Source of the DNA: CAYUCE01 sp964443275
GTDB taxonomy: Bacteria; Bipolaricaulota; Bipolaricaulia; CAYUCE01
Direction: 5' to 3'
NCBI GenBank assembly: GCA_964443275.1
Contig: CAYUCE010000051.1
Location: 1 to 13,107, forward strand
Length of the DNA: 13,107 bases
Positions within the stretch are counted from its first letter, which is position 1, and each line of letters begins with the position of its first letter. The translations under genes and the position numbers were made by a program. The notes under the pieces were generated by a model. It was given only the letters and a program-made list of their open reading frames with translations. It did no database searches and was not told the origin of the DNA. Positions 7,553-13,107 of this stretch are shown piece by piece.

Positions 7553-7577
7553 TACTCAGCCAGCTATATTTTATACT
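7549..7577 (+). promoter_or_regulatory. glmS promoter
   Basis: TTGCTA (7549-7554, four of six) is followed after exactly 17 bp by TATACT (7572-7577, five of six). The start of transcription would be near 7584, giving a leader of about 85 nt. That leader has no sequence resembling the glmS ribozyme and is too short for one. Confidence 0.62.
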
Positions 7578-7669
7578 TTATGGAGTTGCCAAATTCAGGT
7601 AAAGAGGAATTTTCGGTGGTAAGAATGGCAAGAAAAAGTTAAAGTAAAATCAAAGCAAGGAGAGGGAAT

Positions 7670-9499
7670 ATGTGTGGAATAATTGGCTATGTGGGATCAA
7701 GACCAGCCAAGGACTTACTTTTAGAAGGTCTTTTACGGCTTGAATATCGGGGGTATGACTCGGCGGGGATAGTGGTGTTGGAGGACGGTAAGCTTTTAGT
7801 GGAAAAAAAAGCTGGAAAGCTCAAGAAGCTACAGGGAGCCTTAGCGGAGAAGAAAATGGAGGGTACACTGGGATTGGGGCACACTCGTTGGGCCACCCAC
7901 GGACGTCCCACCGAAGAAAATGCTCACCCCCATACAGACTGTGGGGGAAATCTAGCCGTGGTTCACAATGGAATAATCGAAAACTACTCAAGACTTCGGG
8001 AAGATTTGATAAACAAGGGGCATAAATTTGTCTCCGAAACGGACACCGAAGTGTTGGCTCATCTGTTTGAAGAATATTTTGAGGGAGATTTGGCCCAAGC
8101 GGTCCGGAAGGGATTAAAGCAGGTGGAAGGTGCCTACGCCATAGCGGTTATTGCTAGAGAATGCCCTCAACAAATTATTGCTGCCAGGCAAGGCAGCCCT
8201 CTGATACTTGGTTGCAAGGATAAAGAACACTTTTTGGCTTCGGATATCCCGGCAATTTTGTCCCATACCCGAGAGATGATATTTCTAAAAGAGGGGGAGA
8301 TGGCAAAGCTCACCCCGGCCAGCGCAGAAGTCTTTGACTTTAACGGAAAAAAGAAGGCCAGAAAACCCACCAAGATAGATTGGGACCCCCAAGCGGCGAA
8401 AAAGGGCGGTTACAAACACTTTATGTTAAAAGAGATTAACGAACAACCGGAGGCGGTTGCCGATACGTTAAGAGGTAGGTTTTCACTGGAGACCGAAGAT
8501 ATATTTTTGGACGAAGTAGGATTAACCAAAGACCAAATTCGCCAGGTGAAGAATATCTATCTGGTGGCTTGTGGAACTAGTGGATACGCCGGCCTAACTG
8601 CCAGGTACATTTGGGAGGACTTTCTGGATCTACCTATATCTGTGGAGCTGGCTTCTGAGTTTCGTTACAGTAAACCCTACATTGACGAAAACACTCTAAT
8701 AGTAGGAATATCACAGTCCGGTGAGACCGCTGATACCTTGCAGGCTCTGCGAGATGCTAAAGAATATGGAGCCGGGGTGGTTTCGGTAGTAAACGTGCTG
8801 GGCTCAAGCATTACCCGCATTTCAGACGGCCTTATTTATACCCGTGCCGGCTCGGAAATTGGAGTAGCTTCCACCAAGACATTTACCTCCCAACTGGTAG
8901 CCCTTTATCTGTTGGGACTTTATTTGGCCTTGAATAGAGGGACAATTGACCGCAGGCGATTAAGAAAGCGATTGGAATCTATAAGCAAAGCACCCGGTTT
9001 GCTGCGTAAATTATTAGACAAGGAAGATCAAATAAAGGCGCTGGCCAGTAAATTTTACTCATACTCCAACTTTCTTTTCTTGGGAAGGGATGTGCTTTAT
9101 CCTATAGCACTGGAAGGTGCCTTAAAGCTTAAAGAAATTTCCTACATACATGCGGAAGGGTATCCGGCCGGGGAGATGAAACACGGCCCTATAGCCTTAA
9201 TTGACGAAAAGATGCCTGTGGTGACCTTAGTTACCAAAAACAGCGTTTACGATAAAGTGTTTTCAAATATTGAAGAGGTAAAAGCCAGAAAGGGGATCGT
9301 GATCTGCTTTACCGATCAGATAAACAAAGATATTGAAAAGATTGGCGATTATATCTTTGAAATTCCGCATACAGAGAAGGGTTTGACGCCTTTACTCTTC
9401 ACACCTCCCCTGCAGCTTTTGGCTTATCATGTGGGAGTGTTGAGGGGTACAGACGTAGATCAACCGCGCAATCTGGCCAAGTCAGTTACCGTTGAGTGA
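7670..9499 (+). CDS. glmS: glutamine--fructose-6-phosphate aminotransferase (isomerizing)
   Basis: Makes glucosamine-6-phosphate from fructose-6-phosphate and glutamine, the first committed step toward UDP-GlcNAc for peptidoglycan. Cys2 (MCGIIGYVG) is the N-terminal nucleophile of the class II glutaminase domain (about 1-220), with HTRWATHGRPTEENAHPH and VVHNGIIENY conserved. Two SIS domains follow: the first with ACGTSGYAG, SQSGETADTLQAL and ASTKTFTSQ, the second with LGRDVLYPIALEGALKLKEI and HAEGYPAGEMKHGP. The C-terminus DVDQPRNLAKSVTVE is the standard one, and the total of 609 residues equals that of the E. coli enzyme. AAGGAG (7657-7662) lies seven bases before the ATG, which must be the start because Cys2 becomes residue 1 after Met removal. 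It is monocistronic here; no glmM or glmU is nearby. No clear terminator is seen after it. Confidence 0.98.
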   Translation: MCGIIGYVGSRPAKDLLLEGLLRLEYRGYDSAGIVVLEDGKLLVEKKAGKLKKLQGALAEKKMEGTLGLGHTRWATHGRPTEENAHPHTDCGGNLAVVHNGIIENYSRLREDLINKGHKFVSETDTEVLAHLFEEYFEGDLAQAVRKGLKQVEGAYAIAVIARECPQQIIAARQGSPLILGCKDKEHFLASDIPAILSHTREMIFLKEGEMAKLTPASAEVFDFNGKKKARKPTKIDWDPQAAKKGGYKHFMLKEINEQPEAVADTLRGRFSLETEDIFLDEVGLTKDQIRQVKNIYLVACGTSGYAGLTARYIWEDFLDLPISVELASEFRYSKPYIDENTLIVGISQSGETADTLQALRDAKEYGAGVVSVVNVLGSSITRISDGLIYTRAGSEIGVASTKTFTSQLVALYLLGLYLALNRGTIDRRRLRKRLESISKAPGLLRKLLDKEDQIKALASKFYSYSNFLFLGRDVLYPIALEGALKLKEISYIHAEGYPAGEMKHGPIALIDEKMPVVTLVTKNSVYDKVFSNIEEVKARKGIVICFTDQINKDIEKIGDYIFEIPHTEKGLTPLLFTPPLQLLAYHVGVLRGTDVDQPRNLAKSVTVE

Positions 9500-9527
9500 T
9501 GTTGAGCAATGAAAGTAATAAAGCGGC

Positions 9528-9791
9528 TTAAATTATTTTGTTTCCACACCATTCGCAGAAGGTAGAACCGATAGGGATCAGCTCGCCGCAGGAAGGGCAG
9601 TTAGTCTTTAGGTCTTTAAGACAGTGAGGACATATGATATAGTCCTCATTTAATGCGCTTTCACAAAAGGGACACTCAAAAGATTGCCCTGCTTCTGTCA
9701 AGCTCTTTTCTATGGCCTTAATTCTAGCTTCCAGAATTTCCTGTAGAGAAGGAAACCTGGAAAAGCTTTTTCTCTGTTCAGACCTCATCAC
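9528..9791 (-). CDS. small double zinc-ribbon protein
   Basis: An 87-residue protein with a basic, helix-forming N-terminal half (about 1-36, PSLQEILEARIKAIEKSLTE) and a C-terminal double zinc ribbon. The eight cysteines form two identical CXXC-X10-CXXC units: Cys40, 43, 54, 57 and Cys65, 68, 79, 82. Such ribbons usually bind structural zinc and mediate nucleic-acid or protein contacts; the function here is unknown. The first codons are GTG then ATG (9791 and 9788), with an in-frame TAA two codons upstream and no Shine-Dalgarno sequence. The promoter found just upstream would start the transcript at or beside these codons, so the mRNA looks leaderless. The gene lies between convergent glmS and, on its own strand, the upstream glutamate dehydrogenase gene. 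Confidence 0.82.
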   Translation of the reverse strand: MMRSEQRKSFSRFPSLQEILEARIKAIEKSLTEAGQSFECPFCESALNEDYIICPHCLKDLKTNCPSCGELIPIGSTFCEWCGNKII

Positions 9792-9797
9792 TTGTTA

Positions 9798-9826
9798 TTT
9801 ATAAAGTTTATCAGCCGAGCAGTCAA
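9798..9826 (-). promoter_or_regulatory. promoter of the zinc-ribbon gene (leaderless)
   Basis: On the complementary strand TTGACT (9826 to 9821, five of six) stands 17 bp from TATAAA (9803 to 9798, five of six). A start site six to ten bases past the -10 falls at 9792-9788, exactly on the GTG/ATG initiation codons of the zinc-ribbon gene. The -35 lies inside an arm of the inverted repeat at 9812-9862. Confidence 0.68.
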
Positions 9827-9862
9827 AATGAATGAGTCAATAATACTTTGACTGCTCGGCTG
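9812..9862. repeat. 16-bp perfect inverted repeat, putative operator or terminator
   Basis: CAGCCGAGCAGTCAAA (9812-9827) and its exact reverse complement (9847-9862) flank a 19-nt loop. It lies downstream of the glutamate dehydrogenase gene and upstream of the zinc-ribbon gene, both leftward. No run of T follows the stem on either strand, so it is not a standard intrinsic terminator, although a stem of this strength could still halt or stabilise RNA. Each arm carries a TTGACT box facing outward; the left one is the -35 of the zinc-ribbon promoter. Confidence 0.72.
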
Positions 9863-9913
9863 TGATAGGGGGTTATTATTAAATTATCAGCAAATGCTAG
9901 GTGGCCAAAGCCT

Positions 9914-11170
9914 TCACTTAACCCAGCCCCGAAGTTTAATACATTCACTTATCTTCTTAATGGCGGTGATATAGGCGGCAGTTCGATGATCGATTGCCTC
10001 GCTTTTTTGGATTGTATTATATACTTCGTTAAATGCCTTGGTCATATTGGTATCCAATCTCTTGTGTACCTCTTCCGTTTTCCAATAGTAGCCGCCAATA
10101 TTTTGGACCCACTCAAAGTAGGATACGGTCACCCCTCCGGCATTACATAAAAAATCGGGGATTACAAAGATACCCTTATCAAAGAGTATCTCATCTGCTC
10201 CTGGGGTAGTGGGACCGTTGGCTGCTTCAGCTACAATCTTGGCCTTTATGCGATCGGCGTTCTCTTCTGTAATTACGTTTTCAATGGCGGCGGGAATTAA
10301 TATATCTACGTCCAGTTCCAGTAGGTCTTGGTTGGATATCTCCTCCCCACCTTTGTAGCCCACTACCGAACCGGTGTTGTTTTTGTGATCCTTAACTTCT
10401 TTTGTGTCCAGCCCGTTTGTGGAATAAACCCCTCCCTGGGAGTCGCTTACCCCCACTACCTTGCTTCCCATCAGTTCCTCTATCAAGGCGGCGGCAAAAT
10501 ACCCTACGTTTCCGTACCCCTGTATGGCCACCGTGGCCCCGTTCAAGTTCATATCCAGCACTTTGGCCGCTTCCCGTATGGTGTAAACGGCACCTCGGGC
10601 GGTAGCATCTCCTCTGCCCAGTGAACCACCCAAAGGAACGGGCTTACCGGTGAAACTTCCCGGTATGTTGTAGCCGAATAAAGTCGAGTATTCGTCCATC
10701 ATCCAGGCCATTATTTGCGGATTGGTATATACATCGGGCGCCGGTATATCCTTTTGGGGCCCAATGAAATCCCCGAGAGCTCTAATGTAGGCTCGTGACA
10801 ACCTCTCTAGTTCATCCTCGCTTAACTCTTTGGGATTACAGATTACTCCACCTTTGCCTCCACCGTAGGGCAGGTCGGCCACTGCGGTTTTCCAAGTCAT
10901 CCAGGCAGCCAAAGCCTTTACCGTATCTAAGGTTTCATCGGGGTGAAATCTAATTCCGCCCTTGGTAGGCCCTCGGACGTCGTTGTACTGGACCCTAAAT
11001 CCCTTAAATATCCTGGTATCGCCATCGTCCATTCTTACCGGAATTGTAATTTCTAAGGTTCTTTGAGGTTCACGCAGCAGTTCATGCACCCGGGGGTCCA
11101 GCCCCATCTTTTTGGCCGCTTTATCCAGTTGCTTTTGAGCAATCTGAAATGGATTTAGTTGCTCACTCAT
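9914..11170 (-). CDS. gdhA: glutamate dehydrogenase, probably NAD-dependent
   Basis: Reversible oxidative deamination of glutamate to 2-oxoglutarate and ammonia. The 418 residues fit the short hexameric GDH family. The N-terminal dimerisation domain has RGPTKGGIRFHP with substrate Lys70, Lys94 in MTWKTAVADLPYGGGKGG and the catalytic Lys106. Asp146 (DIPAPDVYTNP) is the conserved catalytic acid. PLGGSLGRGDATARG is the usual linker to the Rossmann domain, whose dinucleotide loop is QGYGNVG (217-223). Beta-2 ends in Asp243 (VVGVSDSQGG), and an acidic residue there generally favours NAD over NADP; this is an inference. PDFLCNAGGVTVSYFEWVQN is the standard C-terminal motif. Leucine or valine dehydrogenases are shorter and lack this linker. 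The ATG at 11170 follows AAAGGAG (11187 to 11181). It is divergent from an aldo/keto reductase gene. No clean promoter was found, but palindromes lie upstream. Confidence 0.95.
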   Translation of the reverse strand: MSEQLNPFQIAQKQLDKAAKKMGLDPRVHELLREPQRTLEITIPVRMDDGDTRIFKGFRVQYNDVRGPTKGGIRFHPDETLDTVKALAAWMTWKTAVADLPYGGGKGGVICNPKELSEDELERLSRAYIRALGDFIGPQKDIPAPDVYTNPQIMAWMMDEYSTLFGYNIPGSFTGKPVPLGGSLGRGDATARGAVYTIREAAKVLDMNLNGATVAIQGYGNVGYFAAALIEELMGSKVVGVSDSQGGVYSTNGLDTKEVKDHKNNTGSVVGYKGGEEISNQDLLELDVDILIPAAIENVITEENADRIKAKIVAEAANGPTTPGADEILFDKGIFVIPDFLCNAGGVTVSYFEWVQNIGGYYWKTEEVHKRLDTNMTKAFNEVYNTIQKSEAIDHRTAAYITAIKKISECIKLRGWVK

Positions 11171-11242
11171 GATATATACGCTCCTTTAATATTCTTATTG
11201 CTTATCAGTGAAGTTTGATCTTCCAGCCGGTTTTCACCTATT

Positions 11243-11264
11243 TTTGGTAGCACTTCTTACCAAA
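11243..11264. promoter_or_regulatory. inverted repeat TTTGGTA-N8-TACCAAA upstream of gdh
   Basis: Seven-base arms at 11243-11249 and 11258-11264 are perfect complements around eight bases. The 22-bp span and half-site spacing resemble a binding site for a dimeric helix-turn-helix regulator. It lies 73-94 bp before the gdh ATG and about 195 bp before the aldo/keto reductase gene. No regulator gene is in the window, so the partner is unknown. Confidence 0.4.
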
Positions 11265-11284
11265 TTCTATTAATTGTTATCCTC

Positions 11285-11329
11285 CATATATATGACCTTG
11301 GTCATTTAAGAACTGGCCATCTATATATG
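11285..11329. promoter_or_regulatory. nested palindromes in the gdh / aldo-keto reductase divergent region
   Basis: The inner element ATGACC-TT-GGTCAT (11292-11305) has six-base perfect arms around two bases. It begins within an outer pair CATATATA (11285-11292) and TATATATG (11322-11329), eight-base perfect arms. Both sit near the middle of the 287-bp divergent gap. They may be operators, but AT-rich repeats of this kind can be chance. No well-spaced promoter for either gene could be assigned. Confidence 0.35.
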
Positions 11330-11457
11330 CTTAGACTGCTTGGCTTGAGTATTTGGATTTTGGGTTTCAACCTTGGAAAATCACCTCTTATTAGATAGGG
11401 TAGGAAGTAATTAAAGAATCTATCCATAATCGATACTCAAATCGGGGGGATGAGGTT

Positions 11458-12345
11458 ATGATATCAAAGAGGAATTTTGGAAGGACTGGCCATAAAAGTT
11501 CTGCTGCTATTTTTGGAGGCTTTGCTTTATTCAATGTCGCCCAAAGTGAAGCCAACGAGCTCTTGGATTTGCTAACAAAATATGGAGTAAATCATATTGA
11601 TACGGCTCCGGCTTACGGAGATTCGGAAATTAGGATCGGCCCTTGGATGAAAGACCACCGGGATGAATTTTTCTTGGCCACCAAAGTGCATGAGCGCACT
11701 TACGGGGGTGCCTGGAGAGAAATCAAAACCTCTCTTAAGAGATTAGGAGTGGACCGCTTCGATCTTCTTCAGATGCATAGTTTAACTAATGAAGATCAGT
11801 GGGAAACTGCATTCGGAGCCAATGGAGCGCTCAAAGCATTGATAAAGGCCCGTGACCAGGGGTTAGTCAACTATCTTGGGGTCACTGGTCACAGCTTAAA
11901 AGCCCCTAAGATGCATATGAGAAGCCTAAAGGAATTTGATTTTGACTCGGTACTTTTGCCTTATAATTATCCCTTGATGCAAAATCCTGAGTATGCCGCC
12001 GATTTTAATGCCCTCATCCAGATGTGTGAAAAGCGCAAGGTAGCGGTGCAGACAATTAAATCAATAGGCCAGCGGCTTTGGGAAGACGGTGAAGAGAAAA
12101 CCAGAAATACCTGGTATAAGCCACTTGAGGAACAAATTTATATTGACCCAGTGGTTCACTGGGTGTTAGCAGCCCCGGGCCTTTTCTTGGTTACTGCTGG
12201 CGATAAAGACCTGCTACCCAAAATATTAGATGCTGCCGATAGATTTGATGGCGCTGAGCCGCCTACTGATAAGGAAATGGAAGAGATGGTCCAGGAAGCC
12301 AACATGGAACCGCTGTGGCCGGGTGGAATAGGTGGAGGCCAGTAG
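11458..12345 (+). CDS. aldo/keto reductase
   Basis: NAD(P)H-dependent oxidoreductase of the aldo/keto reductase superfamily (TIM barrel), reducing a carbonyl substrate that cannot be predicted. The catalytic tetrad is complete: Asp48 and Tyr53 in HIDTAPAYGDSE, Lys76 in LATKV, His107 in DLLQMHSL. Other family features are GVTGHS, SVLLPYNYP (about 155-163) and the C-terminal barrel strands. The 295 residues are near the family norm, and no C-terminal Fe-S cysteine motif of the kind seen in some anaerobe AKRs is present. The start ATG overlaps the stop of a three-codon reading frame (11450-11461); GATGAGG just upstream serves as ribosome site. A NimA-like flavoprotein gene follows after 35 bp on the same strand, so the two may be co-transcribed. 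Confidence 0.9.
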   Translation: MISKRNFGRTGHKSSAAIFGGFALFNVAQSEANELLDLLTKYGVNHIDTAPAYGDSEIRIGPWMKDHRDEFFLATKVHERTYGGAWREIKTSLKRLGVDRFDLLQMHSLTNEDQWETAFGANGALKALIKARDQGLVNYLGVTGHSLKAPKMHMRSLKEFDFDSVLLPYNYPLMQNPEYAADFNALIQMCEKRKVAVQTIKSIGQRLWEDGEEKTRNTWYKPLEEQIYIDPVVHWVLAAPGLFLVTAGDKDLLPKILDAADRFDGAEPPTDKEMEEMVQEANMEPLWPGGIGGGQ

Positions 12346-12380
12346 CAGAACCCCTGTGACCACAATTATCAAGGGGAGCC

Positions 12381-12842
12381 ATGATAAGGAAAGAGAAGGA
12401 AATAAAGGATAGAGAAGAAATCGAAAGTATTATTAGGAAAGCATCTATTTGCAGATTGGGATTAAGTTTTAATGATATGCCCTATGTTGTCCCTCTTAAT
12501 TTTGGATATGAGGATAATTGTTTATATTTTCATTCAGCAAAAGAGGGAAAGAAAATGGACATACTTAAGAAGAATCCAAAAATCTGTTTTGAATTTGATA
12601 TCGATACCCAAATAGTCGAAGATGAAAACCCCTGTAGATGGAGTATGAGGTTTAAGAGCGTTATTGGTATTGGAAAAGCTCAAATAATACATGACCTTTT
12701 GGCAAAAAAAGAAGCCTTGAATATTATTATGGGTCACTATGCAGGTTTTAAAACTTTCGAATTTGATGATGAAAAGATTGATAGCGTAGCTATAATTAAG
12801 GTTGATATTAAAAAGATGAGTGGAAAGAAATCCGGATATTAA
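12381..12842 (+). CDS. NimA-like FMN-binding flavoprotein (pyridoxamine 5'-phosphate oxidase-related)
   Basis: Small split-barrel flavoprotein of the Pyridox_ox_2 / 5-nitroimidazole reductase-like group. The 153 residues show the family pattern: an N-terminal helix (REEIESIIRKASICRLGLS, 11-29), the barrel strands PYVVPLNFGYEDNCLYFHSA (34-53), KEGKKMDILKKNPKICFEFD (54-73), and RWSMRFKSVIGIGKAQII (86-103). Related proteins reduce nitro compounds or bind flavin or haem; most annotated members have no known substrate, so resistance should not be assumed. The ribosome site AAGGGGAG lies unusually close, two bases before the ATG. The gene is markedly AT-rich: four of the five full 60-base lines within it have 28-32% G+C, against about 40-50% in sampled lines of the preceding gene. 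That hints at separate acquisition. Confidence 0.85.
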   Translation: MIRKEKEIKDREEIESIIRKASICRLGLSFNDMPYVVPLNFGYEDNCLYFHSAKEGKKMDILKKNPKICFEFDIDTQIVEDENPCRWSMRFKSVIGIGKAQIIHDLLAKKEALNIIMGHYAGFKTFEFDDEKIDSVAIIKVDIKKMSGKKSGY

Positions 12843-12869
12843 AGAGAACGGAATCCAGATTATTTAACT

Positions 12870-12895
12870 ATAGATATCTATTTATCTTAAGATAA
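12870..12895. repeat. two abutting perfect palindromes downstream of the NimA-like gene
   Basis: ATAGATATCTAT (12870-12881, 12 bp) is directly followed by TTATCTTAAGATAA (12882-12895, 14 bp); each is fully self-complementary. They start 27 bp after the stop codon. As RNA they would form loopless or very tight hairpins without a T-run after them, so they are poor terminators. A protein-binding site is possible. Confidence 0.5.
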
Positions 12896-13107
12896 CACGG
12901 GGGTTTTCATCACTCAAAAGGCTAGCCACTTTGCGGGACATGGCTTTCTATCATGACCTTTACAATTATCAGCCCTGGCTTAAAAGCGATACCGGATACT
13001 TAAGCAAGGCTCACTTGCGCTTCAAAACTCGATTATCTTAGAGTTCATTCACCATGCTTTTAGGTATTTTTCTGGTATTAGGAGCCGCCTTATCTCACGC
13101 CACTTCC
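12896..13107. other. right-edge region without a supported gene
   Basis: No convincing gene is visible. A 33-codon + strand frame runs from ATG 12940 to TAG 13041 (begins MAFYHDLYNYQPWLK) without a good ribosome site. An ATG at 13054 opens 18 hydrophobic codons (MLLGIFLVLGAALSHATS) to the window end, which could be the start of a signal peptide but also lacks a Shine-Dalgarno sequence. Both are recorded as possibilities only. Confidence 0.3.

Noticed and set aside
7584..7669. glmS ribozyme/riboswitch in the glmS leader
   Set aside because: The predicted leader is only about 85 nt and shows none of the conserved core; the ribozyme needs roughly twice that length.
9812..9862. Standard intrinsic terminator for gdh
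   Set aside because: The stem is strong, but no T-run follows it on either strand and one arm contains a well-spaced -35 box, so I list it as an inverted repeat.
11450..11461. Three-codon upstream reading frame (ATGAGGTTATGA) overlapping the aldo/keto reductase start
   Set aside because: The G-run lies directly against this ATG, too close to serve as a ribosome site, so the overlap is probably chance.
1..13107. CRISPR arrays, tRNA or rRNA genes, insertion sequences, defence or secondary-metabolite clusters
   Set aside because: No spaced direct repeats, no tRNA cloverleaf or rRNA sequence, and no intact transposase, integrase or toxin/defence domains were found in either strand.

Overview
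The window looks like ordinary chromosomal DNA from a bacterium, probably an anaerobe. Protein genes have AGGAGG-type ribosome binding sites, sigma-70 promoters of TTGACA/TATAAT type are readable, and the gene set is housekeeping plus central metabolism. A K+-dependent, Na+-type membrane pyrophosphatase, a FabK-type enoyl-ACP reductase, MutS2, a NAD-type glutamate dehydrogenase and a NimA-like flavoprotein would suit a Clostridia-like or deep-branching anaerobic lineage. The sequence alone does not fix the taxon.

Left part (1-3335): the first codons of a possible leftward gene at the edge, then hppA (ion-pumping pyrophosphatase, +), converging on a primary-type sigma factor gene (rpoD/sigA-like, -) across an 18-bp inverted repeat that reads best as the sigma gene's terminator. 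The sigma gene has a near-perfect TTGACA-17-TATACT promoter and a leader of about 160 nt.

Middle (3336-9499): a 310-bp divergent intergenic region, then fabK and mutS2, which overlap by 11 bp and probably form an operon. These converge on a gene for a bifunctional-nuclease-family (DUF151) protein (-). That gene is divergent from glmS (+). Both promoters are readable, and a perfect 14-bp palindrome lies across both -35 boxes.

Right part (9500-13107): a small double-zinc-ribbon gene (-) that appears to be transcribed leaderless from a promoter embedded in a 16-bp perfect inverted repeat; a glutamate dehydrogenase gene (-); a divergent region with several palindromes; an aldo/keto reductase (+); an AT-rich NimA-like/PPOX flavoprotein (+); and a non-coding end with two abutting palindromes.

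Functional themes are energy conservation from pyrophosphate (hppA), fatty acid synthesis (fabK), hexosamine supply for the cell wall (glmS), amino acid nitrogen metabolism (gdh), nucleic-acid quality control (mutS2) and redox enzymes. I see no mobile element, CRISPR array, defence island, rRNA or tRNA. The most interesting signals are regulatory (shared operator-like palindrome, leaderless promoter in an inverted repeat) and residue-level (altered Smr motif in MutS2, ion-gate residues in the pyrophosphatase). I do not see a convincing new multi-gene system.
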